Below, in pieces: positions 48,784 through 60,501 of a stretch of 64,000 nt of DNA (position 1 is the first letter of the stretch; every line of letters starts with the position of its first letter). The stretch is from positions 241,063,741-241,127,740 of the forward strand of contig CM041465.1 in assembly GCA_023213395.1 (NCBI GenBank), in the 5' to 3' direction. A program made the position numbers and the translations under genes. The notes below the pieces were generated by a model. The model ran no database searches and was not told the origin of the DNA. It worked only from the letters and a program-made list of their open reading frames with translations. The stretch is from Cycas panzhihuaensis (lineage: Eukaryota; Cycadophyta).

Positions 48784-49226
48784 TGTGAGAATAGGTATAG
48801 GTACAATATCACAAGATCAAATAGACAAATACATAAGTAAAATCAGATATTGCATAAGTACACATGATTTGACAGGTGGAAAACCCCTTCTGTGGAAGAA
48901 AAACCACCTTCTAAAGCTAAGATTTTATTAAAGAACAGACTATACAAAAGACCATGAATAATACCACCTATGTATGATAAACCAACCTTTGAAATAGACT
49001 TTAGACAACCTCCTAGATTATCGGAACCACTTCCTTGAATCTAGGAGAGTGTATTAATAATAAGAAAGGTTCGTTGAAATGGGCAGTTGCGCATTTCAGT
49101 GACCTTTCACATAATAATTAAATACACTCTAAATTTTAAACATTAGAATCACTTAAATAAAAATTTACACATGTGACTTAAATAAAACATAATAATAACA
49201 TAAAAGTAGCATTAATAATCCTAACA
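48784..49226 (-). repeat. Copia 3' LTR
   Basis: On the minus strand it starts TGTTAGGATTATTAAT and ends TATTCTCACA. 443 bp, same length as the 5' LTR. Confidence 0.95.
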
Positions 49227-49240
49227 TCCCCCTTTAATGT
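49227..49240 (-). promoter_or_regulatory. Copia polypurine tract
   Basis: Minus strand ATTAAAGGGGGA immediately before the 3' LTR. Confidence 0.85.
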
Positions 49241-49399
49241 TAACTTTTATAAAGAAGGTCTTCATCACGTTGATTCCTATTTGATGGAGACTTCTTTTAT
49301 TTTCAATAAATCTCGCAAGTTTAGAAACTTAACTTTAGTTAAAGACTTTGTGAGTATGGACAGAGACCAATTTTATTTAGAAGAGATTTGAGTCAAAGT

Positions 49400-49680
49400 T
49401 ATTCTTTGCTGGCTTCAATGAGTGCGTGATATTCAGCTTCAGTCGTTGATAGAGCTAGTGCCTACATTTTCTTACTAAACCAAGTAATAGGTGAAGAATT
49501 TATAAAAAATACATAACCTGATGTAGATTTTCGATCATTTGTATCACCTGCCCAATCTGAATCAGTATATCCTGTTAAAGTTAGAGGTTTACTACAAAAA
49601 TTATAAGTTAGTCCATAAAAAATAGTGTTCTAAAGATATCGTAATATACGTTTAGTAACTTTCCAATGTGATTCATGTGG
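49400..49680 (-). pseudogene. pol (RH): Copia RNase H
   Basis: Minus strand. Contains YTDSDWAGDTNDRKSTSGYV near 49515-49575, ITWFSKKM, then LALSTTEAEYHALIEASKE, the typical copia RNase H block. A stop lies in the middle. Confidence 0.85.
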
Positions 49681-49699
49681 CTTTTGCATATAATATAAA

Positions 49700-50620
49700 C
49701 ATAAAGCGATAGCATAGGATATATCAGGGTGGGTATGAGTTAAATAAATAAAACTACTAATTAGTTGTCTATATAATGTTGGATCACATAAAGGTATTGA
49801 ACAAGTAGTAGATAATTTTACTCCTGATTATAACAGATTAGAGATTGGTTTAACATTTTCTATATTAAACTATTTAATTAAGTCTAAAATATATTTAGGT
49901 TATGATATAGTTATTTTTGAATTATTTTGATAAATTTGTAATCCAAGAAAATAATGTAGGAGACCTAAATCAGTCATTTTAAATTTATTCATTAAAGTAG
50001 TTTTTAAGTGATGAATGTTATTTGTTGATGATCCAGTGATGATGATATCATCAACATATAGGATTAAAATGGTAATATTATCATTTTCATGTTTAAAATA
50101 AAGATTTGGATCATAATACATCTAGTGTATCCAATTTGAATGAGATAATCATCAACTTTAGTATACCAAGCTCGAGGAGTTTGTTTTAATCCATAAATAG
50201 ATTTTTTTAGTTTACAAACTAAATTAGGATTATCAATAAATCTAGGTGGCTGAGACATGTAGATATCTTCTTTGAGATCACCATTCAGAAATACACTCTT
50301 TATATCCATTTGATGGATTTCTCAACTAAATTTGGCTGCTAGAGCAATAATTGTTTTAATCGTATCCATCTTTACAATAGGGGCAAAATTTTTGTTATAA
50401 TCAATGCTATTAATTTAAGAAAATCCTTTCGAAACTAGGCGACCTTTATATTTTTTAACTGCGCATATTGAGTTATATTTTGTTCTATAAACCCATTTAC
50501 AGTCAACTATATTTTTTCTTAGTGGGAGCAATATGAGATCCCAAGTAGAATTCTTGATTAAAGTATCAAATTTAGCTTCCATAGCTTCCTTTTATACAAG
50601 ATTGGTGCTAGCTTATTTAA
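49700..50620 (-). pseudogene. pol (RT): Copia reverse transcriptase
   Basis: Minus strand. Phrases in order: VDCKWVYRTKYN, KGRLVSKGFS, NFAPIVKMDTIKTIIALAA, MDIKSVFLNGDLKEDIYMSQ, LVCKLKKSIYGLKQTPRAWY, then ILILYVDDIIITGSSTNN with an intact YVDD box (about 50045-50060), FKMTDLGLLHYFLGLQIYQN. A frameshift between the two long open pieces near 50115 and scattered stops inactivate it. Confidence 0.93.
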
Positions 50621-51016
50621 AGGTTTTAGGATCATTATTGTCCATTATTTTAGCCATTAAGGCATAGTTAGCATGTAATTTTTGGGCACATGTTTGCCTA
50701 GTATCTGAAGGATTACCTACATCAGATCCAATATTAGCAAGTATTTTATTTGCCCATACAGGTTATTTATTGGTAATTATTTCTGTAGTTGCAAGTTGAT
50801 TTGAGGAGCTGGATTGAGAAGAAGAGTCTATTTCAGTAGGTTCAGTTACAGTCCAATTCTAAACTTGAGTAGATAAGGATTCTATGATTTCAGGGTCAGC
50901 TTGTTTGTTAGAGGGGTCAAGTAAATAGTTGTTAGTTAACAGATTTTTAACTGGAAGTTCTACATAAGTATAGGTTGAAGAAGATCCTTCTCCATCAAAT
51001 ATTACATCATACAAAA

Positions 51017-51990
51017 TTAAAATTTGATGTGTGACTGGATCCAAAAGTCTATACGCTTTACATTCTTCATTATATCTAATGACGATGTATTTTTTACTCT
51101 TAGGTCTAGTTTCTTATGCTTTTCTTTGGGAATGTGTCCCCAAGCAATACTTCCAAAGATTCGTAAATGATTGACTAAGGGTTTTCTTCTAAACCATTTT
51201 TGTTTTGGAGTAACATTTTGTAAGCATTTACTAGGTAAATGATTTAGTAGATAGTTGGAGCAGTTAATTACTTCTGCCCACAACTTTAGGTCAAGGTTCT
51301 TTGCATGTAACATGCAATGAGTCATCTCAACAAGAGTGCAGTTCTTGCATTCAGCAACACTGTTTTGCTGAGGAGTGTATGTAATGGAATGTTGAAATTG
51401 AATTCTGTGCTTTTTACAAAAGGAAATAAATTTACCACTTAAGTATTCTTTGGTATTATCATATCTAAAAATTTTGATTTTTAAGTTTGATTAGTTTTCA
51501 ATAAGCGTTTTGAATTCAATGAAAATATCAAACACTCAACTACGTGTTTTGAGTGTGTATACCCAATATTTTCTATAAAAATCATCAATAAATGTAACAA
51601 AATAATGAGAGACAGAGTATGATATTACATGAAATGGTCCACATATGTCAGAGTGAATAAGTTCAAGTGGAACTTTTGCTCTGAATTGGGTTTTATATGG
51701 AAAAGGATCCATGTGTTGCTTACTTGTTACATAGGCTTCGCAGACACCATAAACAGTGTTTAAAGGTGGAAGACCATGAACCATGTCATGCATTTTTAGA
51801 TATTGAAGTTTGTCATAACTAGTATGGTTAAATTGTGTATGCCAAAGTTTACTGATTGAGTCAGATTTAGCGATAAAGGCACTGAAGGGTTTTATTTTGT
51901 TATTTTGTAAACTTATTAAACTACAGAGACCTATACTATGATCAATAGGTCTTGAGGTAATATGTTTAAATTTGTTTAATGGCTCTTTGA
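51017..51990 (-). pseudogene. pol (IN): Copia GAG-pre-integrase and integrase
   Basis: Minus strand. The pre-integrase zinc region is LWHTQFNHTSYDKLQYLKMH. The core has PLELIHSDICGPF (first Asp), YFVTFIDDFYRKYWVYTLKT, and QHSITYTPQQNSVAECKNCT around 51340-51390 with the Glu. C-terminal LRIFGSIAWGHIPKEKHKKL near 51100-51180. The 50620-51017 stretch (MDPVTHQILILYDVIFDGEG) is the linker to RT. Broken by frameshifts near 51330 and 51540. Confidence 0.9.
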
Positions 51991-51999
51991 TAATGAATT

Positions 52000-53308
52000 T
52001 ATCTTTCTAAAATTCAACGACAAGATCTTTCTGGAAGATTTGATAAACTAAGAGTAGGTTTGATAACAAACCTGGTACGTAGAAGACGTTCGTTATTGAA
52101 TCATCTTTTAAAGTAACATCACGTGATCCTTTTACTTTAAGTTGGGTTCCACTTCCAAAATAAATCTCTTCTTTAGAGTTAGTTTTAGATTGATAAGTGG
52201 ATAAATTTTTCTAGTGTTTGGTCATGTGATGGGATGCACCAGAGTTAAGGATCCATTGTGGTGGTTGATTAGTTGGGGCAACAAATACAAAAGTTGTTGT
52301 CGTTAGAGAACGATTATAAGTTTGTTGTCGATTTTAAAGTCAGGATTGAGGTCAATTTTGTAATCCCTTGGAAGCTTTCCAAGTTTTTGAAGCTATTCTA
52401 CTTCTACAGACATCAATAGTATGGCCTCTTTTATGACAATAGGCACAACTAGTGTTCTGAGAAGGATTTGCATTGTTCCGATTAGGAAATGATTGATTAG
52501 GAGTATTCTAATGTTTAGATGGACCAGAATACATAATATTAGTTTGAGAGTTAGATGGTGAACCTCTATGAGGTTTCTAAAACTTTGGATTACTGTTAAA
52601 ATTGTTTTGATGTTTATTTTTATTTTATGGATTAGTTTTCGAAAACAAAGTTTGGGAAGTATCTTTTAATATGCATATCTGAATTAACATCGTTTGATGT
52701 TCTATCAATTGGTTTGTCAACTAATTAAATGTTATAGGAGGATTACCAGCTTGTTGTTTAACTATTTTAAACAAATTAAAATATTTTGGTAATTTGTTTA
52801 TTGCAAGACGAATGAGCATATCATCGTCTTTAGCATGAGTGATTATTTTTTTGGTATCACCTACTTTAGTTTTAGATTTAATACAGTTACCTAGATCTTT
52901 ATTAATTAGTTAAATTTTGCATAAAAAATCCTCAACCTTAGAAAAATCATCATAATTAAGGCCATACAGTTGTTGTTCTAAGACAACTAGTTGATGTGTA
53001 TCGACCTTATCATATTTTTCTTGTAGAGTGTTCCAAACAATGGTAAGATCGTCTATTTCAGAAAACAGTCGACTGATTTATGGTGAAAGTGAATTCAATA
53101 TGGTGCTTAGGGCTGAATCTGAGTTCATCATATATACCATATAACTTTTTATAGTTTCATCTGTTGATTTTCTAAATTCACCTATTACATATCACCATAT
53201 TTTTTGATGTTTAAGCTGATGGGATATGTGATTCCTCTAGTCTGCATAATTTGAGCTGGTTAAAACTGGAATTGGAACGCAGGTGGTTGTCCCTAGCATT
53301 AAAGCCAT
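52000..53308 (-). pseudogene. gag-pro: Copia gag and protease
   Basis: Minus strand. The first Met is at 53308 (MALMLGTTTCVPIPVLTSSN). The UBN2-type gag body has SALSTILNSLSP, VWNTLQEKYDKVDTHQLVVL and LAINKLPKYFNLF. The zinc knuckle CAYCHKRGHTIDVC near 52415-52460 fits C-x2-C-x4-H-x4-C. The protease site reads ILNSGASHHMT near 52220-52255, where DSG is expected (Asp to Asn). Several stops. This is the usual start of a copia polyprotein. Confidence 0.88.
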
Positions 53309-54437
53309 ATTGGGAATTATAAAGTTTGATTGGAGATTGAAAAATATAAGAGTAGGTGAAAAACTAATCACTTAGTAAGGTTTCCAAACATTATATTAAC
53401 ATTTCATAGTCATGATTAAAGACTGAAAAACATAATAGGATAAATAAATACCCTTCCCTTTAAAAAGAATTACATATTCCCATTTTCCTTAAAATATAAA
53501 TAGTCCCCCTAAACCCTTAAAAAATAAATAGTCCCCCTTAACAAAGTAAGTGTGTACTTTATATTTTGAGTGTTTAGATTATTGTTTTACTATTGTTAAT
53601 TAGCAAATAATAAAGTAGAAAATATATTAATTAAAAAAAACTAATGAGTATTTTATTTAGTAATTGATTTATTTAAGTATTTTAAGATAAAAATAATGTT
53701 TGAAAGCATAAAACTGATTTAGTTTAATTTGGAAAATAATCAAGGAGGGGTGTATTAAGTTTGCCTAAGTTAATTAGGTTTTATTATAAAATATATATTT
53801 ATAAATATCTATATATACACTTCTTAGAAAAGGTTATAAAAATCTTATATTATAAAGAGAGGATTAAAAAAGAAGTGAAGGGGGAATGGTTTGTTTGTAT
53901 ACCAATTATAATATAGAGAGGAAGGGTTATTTTAACTTTAAAAAAAGTTAAAGAGGGAGAATTTTTATTTATATATCACTTATAAAAAAAATAATAATAA
54001 AGTGTAAGTGTAAATTTAACAAAAAAGAAGTTATTAATATAAAGGAGGAAGGATTTAGATTAAAGGGGTAAATCAAATGTTATAAAAAAAGGTTAATAAG
54101 ATGTTGAGGGTGAGGTGGGAATGTAACAAAAAATGAAATGAAGTAAAGAAGGGAGGGATTAATTTAATTTATATACTAAGTGTTATAAAAAAAGAGGGGA
54201 AAGAATGTCACAAGAATGAAGTAAAGTAAAAAAGAGAGTATTAATTTGAAATAAACGTAGGATAATGTAATGTAGGGAGGATCTAATGTAATAAAAGAAA
54301 TGTAATAAAAAAGGGGGTTAATTTTTATTTAACCTAAGATTAACTATGTTTAGTTTAAATGTTCTTAAGTCTAAATTAAAAATAGGAGATGAATACCCTT
54401 AAACAAGATATTTTAATTAAGTTGATAAAAGATTAAG

Positions 54438-54479
<42 letters not shown>

Positions 54480-54628
54480 GGGCTAGGGCAATGTGGACCT
54501 GACTAAATTTTAGATTTTATAAAAGAAAATAAATTAGAATGCAATTTAGGGTCTGAGGGGGAAAAGGGAACAAACCTACCTGATTCAACAGTTTGTGACA
54601 GTGGAGATCTCTTCGTTTCTGCTTTGCA
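53309..54628 (-). other. AT-rich first part of the copia leader
   Basis: Between the gag start and the captured gene fragment. Very A-rich on the plus strand, no coding, with a (TA) microsatellite at about 54437-54475. May be a later insertion or expanded leader. Confidence 0.6.
54437..54475. repeat. (TA)n microsatellite
   Basis: About 38 bp of TA dinucleotide within the copia leader. Confidence 0.93.
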
Positions 54629-55670
54629 GGTCAATCAAGAAGGAGCAAATTCTAAGCAAGGTGGCACCATGGTTGGACTTTGCAGGGCTTAGGTAATGTC
54701 CCATAGACCAAAAAAACTAAATCTCCTCTCGATGGTGACCAAGAGGACTCCAAGAACAAAGAGAAGTAGGAAGAATTACCAGATGATAAGGATGAAGTTC
54801 CATCTGACAAAATCCCTATTTCCAATACGCTGCTAATAGCCAACAGAGGGAGTAATATGCTAAGCGATGAGAGCAAGGCTCTAGTTGTTGAGCTCAGGAA
54901 CGCCTTACAGGAAATAATAGAAAATGCACATTCGAAGTCATTGCTCAATGGTAGGGTGACGACCTCAATTAGGGGTAATTATGTCTCTCCTATATTTATC
55001 AAGGGCATGAAAGCTGAAAGACTAGAGTAGAAATAGCGTGAAGTTACATGCCATTACAGATTGCATGGCAATGTTGAAAGCATGGCAATTCTGTCTCCTG
55101 CTTGTGATGATGGTTGCAAGAAAAGAGATGCCATTATTATGTGGTTTCCAGATGAAAAAATATCTGTCATGGAGTTTGATGACTCAATTCATGGTCTTTG
55201 CATAAGCTCAATGCATTATTTCGAAGGACCTAATTGGCAGAACTTGAAAAGAGGTAGAGAGAAATTTTTAAGAGGTCCCATGGTGCAAGCTGACCCATAA
55301 GGGAGATGTGGAGGTGTATTTTTATACGATTCCCAAATGATAATACTCAAGGCTGCTCAGGCTGGCTATGGATTTATTGGAGATGATGAAGGTAGTGGAC
55401 CTGGTGCCAATGCATAATTTCAACACTTAGCATTAGCACAACATTAAGACAACATCCTTGTATTTGGTCTACTGTTGATCTTCCACATAATGCCTATAGA
55501 CTTCTTGATGTTCCTCCTCAGGTTGTTGGTGTTCTTGTGATATGTGCTAATAGTATTCATTATCATAGTTAGTTTGTATATTGTGCACTTGCTTTGAACG
55601 ATTTCTCAACATCTTCTAAAGGCAGCCAAGGTCAAATATTGATGTGTAGCTTGATGTTACTTGTGTAACA
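54629..55670 (+). pseudogene. CPSF160: Captured fragment of host CPSF160 (cleavage and polyadenylation specificity factor large subunit)
   Basis: Plus strand, opposite to the copia element that carries it. CPSF160 is the large subunit of the nuclear complex that recognises the mRNA poly(A) signal. The part from 55037 reads CHYRLHGNVESMAILSP, ISVMEFDDSIHGLCISSMHY, FEGPNWQNLKRGREKFLRGP, a stop, GRCGGVFLYDSQMIILKAAQ and AGYGFIGDDEG, all characteristic of the plant protein's N-terminal region. From 55426 LSISTTLRQHPCIWSTVDLP, HNAYRLLDVP and VLVICANSIHYHS follow, then a stop and CALALNDFSTSSKG. No introns separate these phrases, while ~50-60 residues between the two blocks are missing. The first part (54629-55036) starts after a TTTGCAG acceptor-like site and is less clear. 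It cannot make a full protein. Confidence 0.85.
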
Positions 55671-55688
55671 TGGATCTCGTATGACGTA

Positions 55689-55700
55689 GCTCTGATACCA
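55689..55700 (-). promoter_or_regulatory. Copia primer binding site (tRNA-iMet type)
   Basis: Minus strand TGGTATCAGAGC directly after the 5' LTR end CTCACA; the classic plant copia site. Confidence 0.95.
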
Positions 55701-56143
55701 TGTGAGAATAGGTACAAGCACAATATCACATGATCAAATAGACAAATACATAGGTAAAATCAGATATTACACAAGTACACATGATTTTATAGGTGGAAAA
55801 CCCCTTATGGGGAAGAAAAACCACCTCCTAAAGCTAAGATTTTATTAAAGAATAGACTATATAAAATACCATAAACAATACGACCTATGTATGACAAACC
55901 AGCCTTTGAAACAGGCTTTAGATAACCTCCTAGATTCTTGGAACCACTTCCTTGAATCTAAGAGACGGTATTAATAACAAGGAAGGTTCGTTGAAATGGG
56001 CAGTTGCGCATTTCAACGACCTTTTACATAATAATTAAATACACTCTAAACTTTAAATATTAGAATCACTTAAATAAAAATTTACACATGTGACTTAAAT
56101 AAAACATAATAATAACATAAAAGTAATATTAATAATCCTAACA
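55701..56143 (-). repeat. Copia 5' LTR
   Basis: 443 bp, collinear with 48784-49226. Confidence 0.95.
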
Positions 56144-56148
56144 ATCTC
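56144..56148 (+). repeat. Target site duplication of copia element, right copy
   Basis: ATCTC after CCTAACA. Confidence 0.93.
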
Positions 56149-57891
56149 TATATAAAGAAATCTAATTATAAAGACTTATAAGATATGTCTTCTATCCCAA
56201 AATTTTAAAACGTATGGTATGGCAGCACAAAATATAGTCAATAGACCTTTATAATTTCAGTCATAACTTTCTTGTATGTTGATAGAATTATGTCAAATTA
56301 GTCTTGTTAGATTCATATTAGAGTAGTCTATTTACTTCGATGGATGGGGCTGCGCTAAGAGGATCTCTATGTGAAGTCATTTTTATTAGATAGATGTGAA
56401 GGTAGTGGATTATGCTCTAATAATAATAAGCACATACACTATCATAGCCACTACAATATAAATTATGCCAAAGAGATTTAATGGCTTTAATAACAAGGCA
56501 TCCACTCCCTCTAAGAAGAAAAAGAATTTAGATAATGGAGTGAGGGGACATCTTTAGATTTTTGGACAAAAAAAAAGAAGAGAAACATGGAGAGGTATAG
56601 GTTTTTAGAAAGTGGAGAAGTTGGATGAAAGTGGAGGCACAACAAGAGAGATTCTAAAGGCCTTAGACTTGGATTTTGAGTTTAACATTTTGAGACATGA
56701 TGAAGAGAGGTATTTAGAGTTAATGGCAGCATTTTTATAAATTATTGATGGCTAAATCTAAAGATAGATTAACCCATGTAGAGAAAATCCCACTCTTTAT
56801 TTAATAAGAAGTTATTTAGATAGAGTTTAAATTTCTTTAAGAAATTGACTACAAAGTTCAAGAAAAGGGCAGGATAAATTACCTTAGGTCGTGTTTTAAA
56901 CTTTGAATTCTATTTATCTAGATCAAGTGTGAGTCATGTACTTAATATTTCAATTCTATAGGCTATTATCTAAACGTGATTTCATCTCTTCATGACTACC
57001 ACCACCCTATGTAAGAGACTTAATTAATTGATATCATGAACATATGTGTAAGTTATTATCTCAATCTCATTAGACTATTTTAGTGGTGATAAATTATAGC
57101 TTTAAGGTTGGTTGAGAGAGTCATATATGCTTTAGTTTTATTTATATGAAGGAATCTATGTTAAGTGAGTCTCTTTTCCTTTAAGAGTTAAGTGAGTCTC
57201 CTCTATACTTTGATAGAAACTTATGTTGAGTGAGATTTGTTTCATATGAGAGTTGAGTAAGTGCCTTTGGGGGTTGAGTAAGTCCCCTCTTTACTCACTG
57301 ATTTGGTGCATGGTATGATACACACATGTTATAAACCATCTATGGTATGGTATTTCCTTATTATATCTTGAAGAAGGATGTGTAAAATATAGAAGAATAA
57401 AATATTACAATAGTGACTTTTATAGAATTAATACTCCAAGAAGACTTTTGTGAAGAGGAAAGTTTAAGGATTATTTAAATATTAACACACCAATACTTCA
57501 ACATTCATATCATGTGCTCCAACTTGGGAGTGACTTCTCTCATAGGATTTTAAAAGGTTGGGAAATGAATCCATTTGAGAAATTTAGTTTGATTTTCCCC
57601 TTTATCATAATATTTATAATTTATTTTATTAGTGAATGTATTACTTTGGTTTCTTATATTTTTGCATTGATATTATCAATAAAAAAAATCTAGTTAAAAG
57701 TATGAATCACCCTTATTTACTTAGATTTACCACATATATTAAGTATGTGTATCCTACTATACAAGTGCTACTTTGATTAGGCTTTATAAATTCAAGTTTG
57801 GATAGTTGATACTAGCCTTATTGGGCAACTCTAATGAGTTCCATTAAGACAAAGTCATGAGTGCCTTTGGGTAGGATTAGGAACCCTAACA
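56149..57891. other. AT-rich region; its right end is probably the 5' LTR of the next gypsy relic
   Basis: The last bases (GGAACCCTAACA) precede a PBS-like site, so an LTR must end at 57891. Its start is not clear. Imperfect GTTGAGTAAGT/CTC repeats lie near 57130-57300. No coding seen. Confidence 0.5.
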
Positions 57892-57893
57892 GG

Positions 57894-57905
57894 TGGTATT
57901 AGATC
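57894..57905 (+). promoter_or_regulatory. Primer binding site of decayed gypsy element
   Basis: TGGTATTAGATC differs from the tRNA-iMet site TGGTATCAGAGC at two positions; followed by a gag relic in the same orientation. Confidence 0.65.
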
Positions 57906-58139
57906 TTCAAGGTTAAAGCATACATACCTAGTGAAGAATTTAATAAAGTGCCTAGTTTAAAGCTTATAAGACTAGTTGAGAACTTGACAAATCTTTAAGG
58001 TTGACCTTAAGCTTTAGTAAGAAATTATTAAGTGAATTAAGAATCATGATGAGAAGTGAAAGAATATTATATAATGATGATATGTAAATAGCTTAAGAGG
58101 GTGAAAGAAACCTTAGCTTTGAAAAAATACATATGAAAG

Positions 58140-60112
58140 AGTTTCCAAGACATAGAGGGAATTCATAGAATGACATTTCAATGGCATTAGTGGGGATTAT
58201 CCATATCCTAAAAGAGTAGTTGAAAAACTACAAAGGATCATGAGAGAATTATGAAGAACCATGAAACAATACTCTACAATATCTAACAAACTATTGAGAA
58301 AGAGAATATTGAAAGAATTCAAAATACCAAGAGTAATAGAGGAAGAAGTAGATCCCAAGAACCATCAACTCATAAATATCCATGTAAAAGAATCAAGAGA
58401 AGGGCCTAAGATCATAGTGAAGAGTATCATTCTAGTAATATTGCATCTTCTAATGAAACTCAACCAAGATGAGAAGAATGTAAAGATAAGAGGAGTGCAC
58501 TCTAGTTCAAAATAAGAAAGGTAAGGCCACTTAGGTTCAATGGAGAAATTAAGAGTGAAGGTAAAGTTGGGGCATGGTCACTCAACATCAAGAAGCACTT
58601 TAGTTTGAATGAATTTAGCTCTAATAAGATGGAAATTATTATATATAAATTGATAAAGAAAGTAGTCTTAGGGTGAGAGCATCACAAGAATGTAAAGGGT
58701 CTCCACAAAAGAGAAGTGAGGCAGAGCAAGTTTGTCAAGTACTTCAAATAGAAGCATCTTTCTAAGTAATATTATAATAAGGAGACATAAGCCTTCCATG
58801 AGTTGAAGCAAAGGAAGGAGGACAATAGATGAGTACAACTAAGAATTCATGGAGCTTCATTAGTATGTATCATAATTCTAGGAGGAGAAGGTAAAGACCC
58901 ATAGGTTTCATAACAACATAAATGAGATCATCCAAAATAAATCTAGGTCCCATGAGTCTAAAACTCTAGAAAAGGTAATTTATAAGGGTAGGTGTTATGA
59001 AAACCACTGGGTATGGCTATATAATACATAGGTTGGCTAGAAAAGAGGATGGAAAGTGAGGTAAGGGCCACCAAGGAGGGATTTAAGACCTCTATAATTT
59101 AACCAAGGTGGGAGAATTTAGAATTATCTACAAAGCAATCTAAGGCATAATTCACCATTGTCAATGCCTTAAGAAACTTAGATACAAGTAGATATTACCA
59201 ATGCAATGAATGGGAATATTATACTATAAATTATCCATAATTATTTAAAAACCAAAAAAGCTAGGAATAAGAGGAGGAGTACACAATATAGAGCTATATT
59301 CCACAGTAGCTGATGAAGCCCAAGGGATAGGTTACATATATGTTCATGTAATATTTCAAGAAAGACATGTCAATCACCAATCCATTATGATATAAGTTGT
59401 TGGTAAGATTTCTAGGCAAGATCTTACCATACTTATTGACTTAGGAAATAACCATAACTTCTTAGACCCTAGGATTATAGAGAATAATAATCTTAAAATG
59501 TAAGCTCATAAGAAGAAGTGGATTGCATACATGGTAAATGGTGGTAAGAGAAAGGTAATTGAATTTGTACCCTCTTGCTTAATAGAATGAGAGTCATGGT
59601 CCACTTTTCCTAATTTTTAGATTTTACTATTAGGAGATTATGATGCTATCGTTGATTTAAAGACATTGGTAAAGTACCACATCAAGATTGATTACTATAA
59701 TAAATTGGTTAAATATTTAAATGACAATGAAAAGCCTACACTTTCTAAGAGAAGAAAAATTTAGCTAACATTTAATAGATTTCAGTAACACAGGTGAAGA
59801 AGTACTTAAGTAAGGGTTTCCAACCTTATGTAGTCCATGCTAATAAGGAAGGTACTCTTAAGGTATCTAATCTTAAAGACTATTTAATAGTAAAGAATAC
59901 AAGTATACATTTATAGATGAGCTATTAGGGTTACCTCCCAAGTAATATATGGATTATGTAATTAAAATTGTATAAGGAGTTGATTCATTTTTTAAAGCAC
60001 CATATTATTTGACTATACTAGAGTTGGTCAAACTAAAAATATAATTGTAGCATCTACTGAATAAAGGTCTTATTAGGCCTACTGTTTTACCATCATAAGT
60101 ACTAATTCTATT
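58140..60112 (+). pseudogene. Decayed Ty3/gypsy gag-protease-RT start
   Basis: A leading Lys-rich frame at 58261-58515 precedes the gag core: RLRPLRFNGE, GAWSLNIKKHF, FVKYFK, AFHELKQRKE near 58530-58830. A knuckle remnant YQCNEWEYYTINYP is near 59190-59230. Protease relic: ILIDLGNNHNFLDPRII near 59430-59480 (D-L-G in place of D-S-G) and LLGDYDAIVDL near 59630. The RT start at 59930-60112 has LPP, FFKAPYYLTILELVKLK, LLNKGLIRPTVLPS and ILFV, after which homology stops abruptly at an LTR start. Probably a chromovirus-type element, different from the Tat family. Confidence 0.82.
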
Positions 60113-60486
60113 TGTTAACATTGGAAGATAATGTTTAATTTTTAGGTTAGATGTTTAATGTTTAATTGATGATATTATGTTAGTAGATTGTGAGGGTTCT
60201 TTTGTTATGTTAGTAGTTAGTCATAACTTAATATTATGGCTTCTATATGTAAGGGGTATTTTATTCACCCACTCTTTGTAATGTCATTGTATATTGATCA
60301 CACAAGGTTCCATATGCCACCTTGCACAGTCAACCCTTTGTATTCCTATTTTATGCAACATATATATGCTATTATTATATGTACACACTTATTTTAAAAT
60401 ATATTAATGAAATAAATTTGAGATTTATATTAGTTTTATCATTGTTCATCTTTAGTTTCTTATATTGAATGTGCATATTAGTAACA
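60113..60486 (+). repeat. LTR of a further retroelement, inserted in or joined to the gypsy RT
   Basis: TGTTA at 60113 and TAACA at 60486 form short inverted ends. A PBS follows. RT homology on the left ends exactly at its start. The start could instead be TGTTTAATTT at 60132. No second LTR copy is visible in the window. Confidence 0.62.
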
Positions 60487-60489
60487 ACT

Positions 60490-60501
60490 TGGTATTAAAG
60501 T
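60490..60501 (+). promoter_or_regulatory. Primer binding site after the 60113 LTR
   Basis: TGGTATTAAAGT, close to the tRNA-iMet site, followed by AGGTTTTGAG. Confidence 0.68.

Larger units (their letters stand above)
48784..56143 (-). mobile_element. Ty1/copia LTR retrotransposon with captured host gene fragment, minus strand
   Basis: 7,360 bp bounded by ATCTC. In its own orientation: 5' LTR (56143-55701), tRNA-iMet-type PBS, a 2.4-kb leader holding an antisense CPSF160 fragment, gag, protease, integrase, RT, RNase H, PPT, 3' LTR (49226-48784). Protease-integrase-RT-RNase H is the copia order. Both LTRs are 443 bp with few differences, yet the coding region has many stops. Confidence 0.94.
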
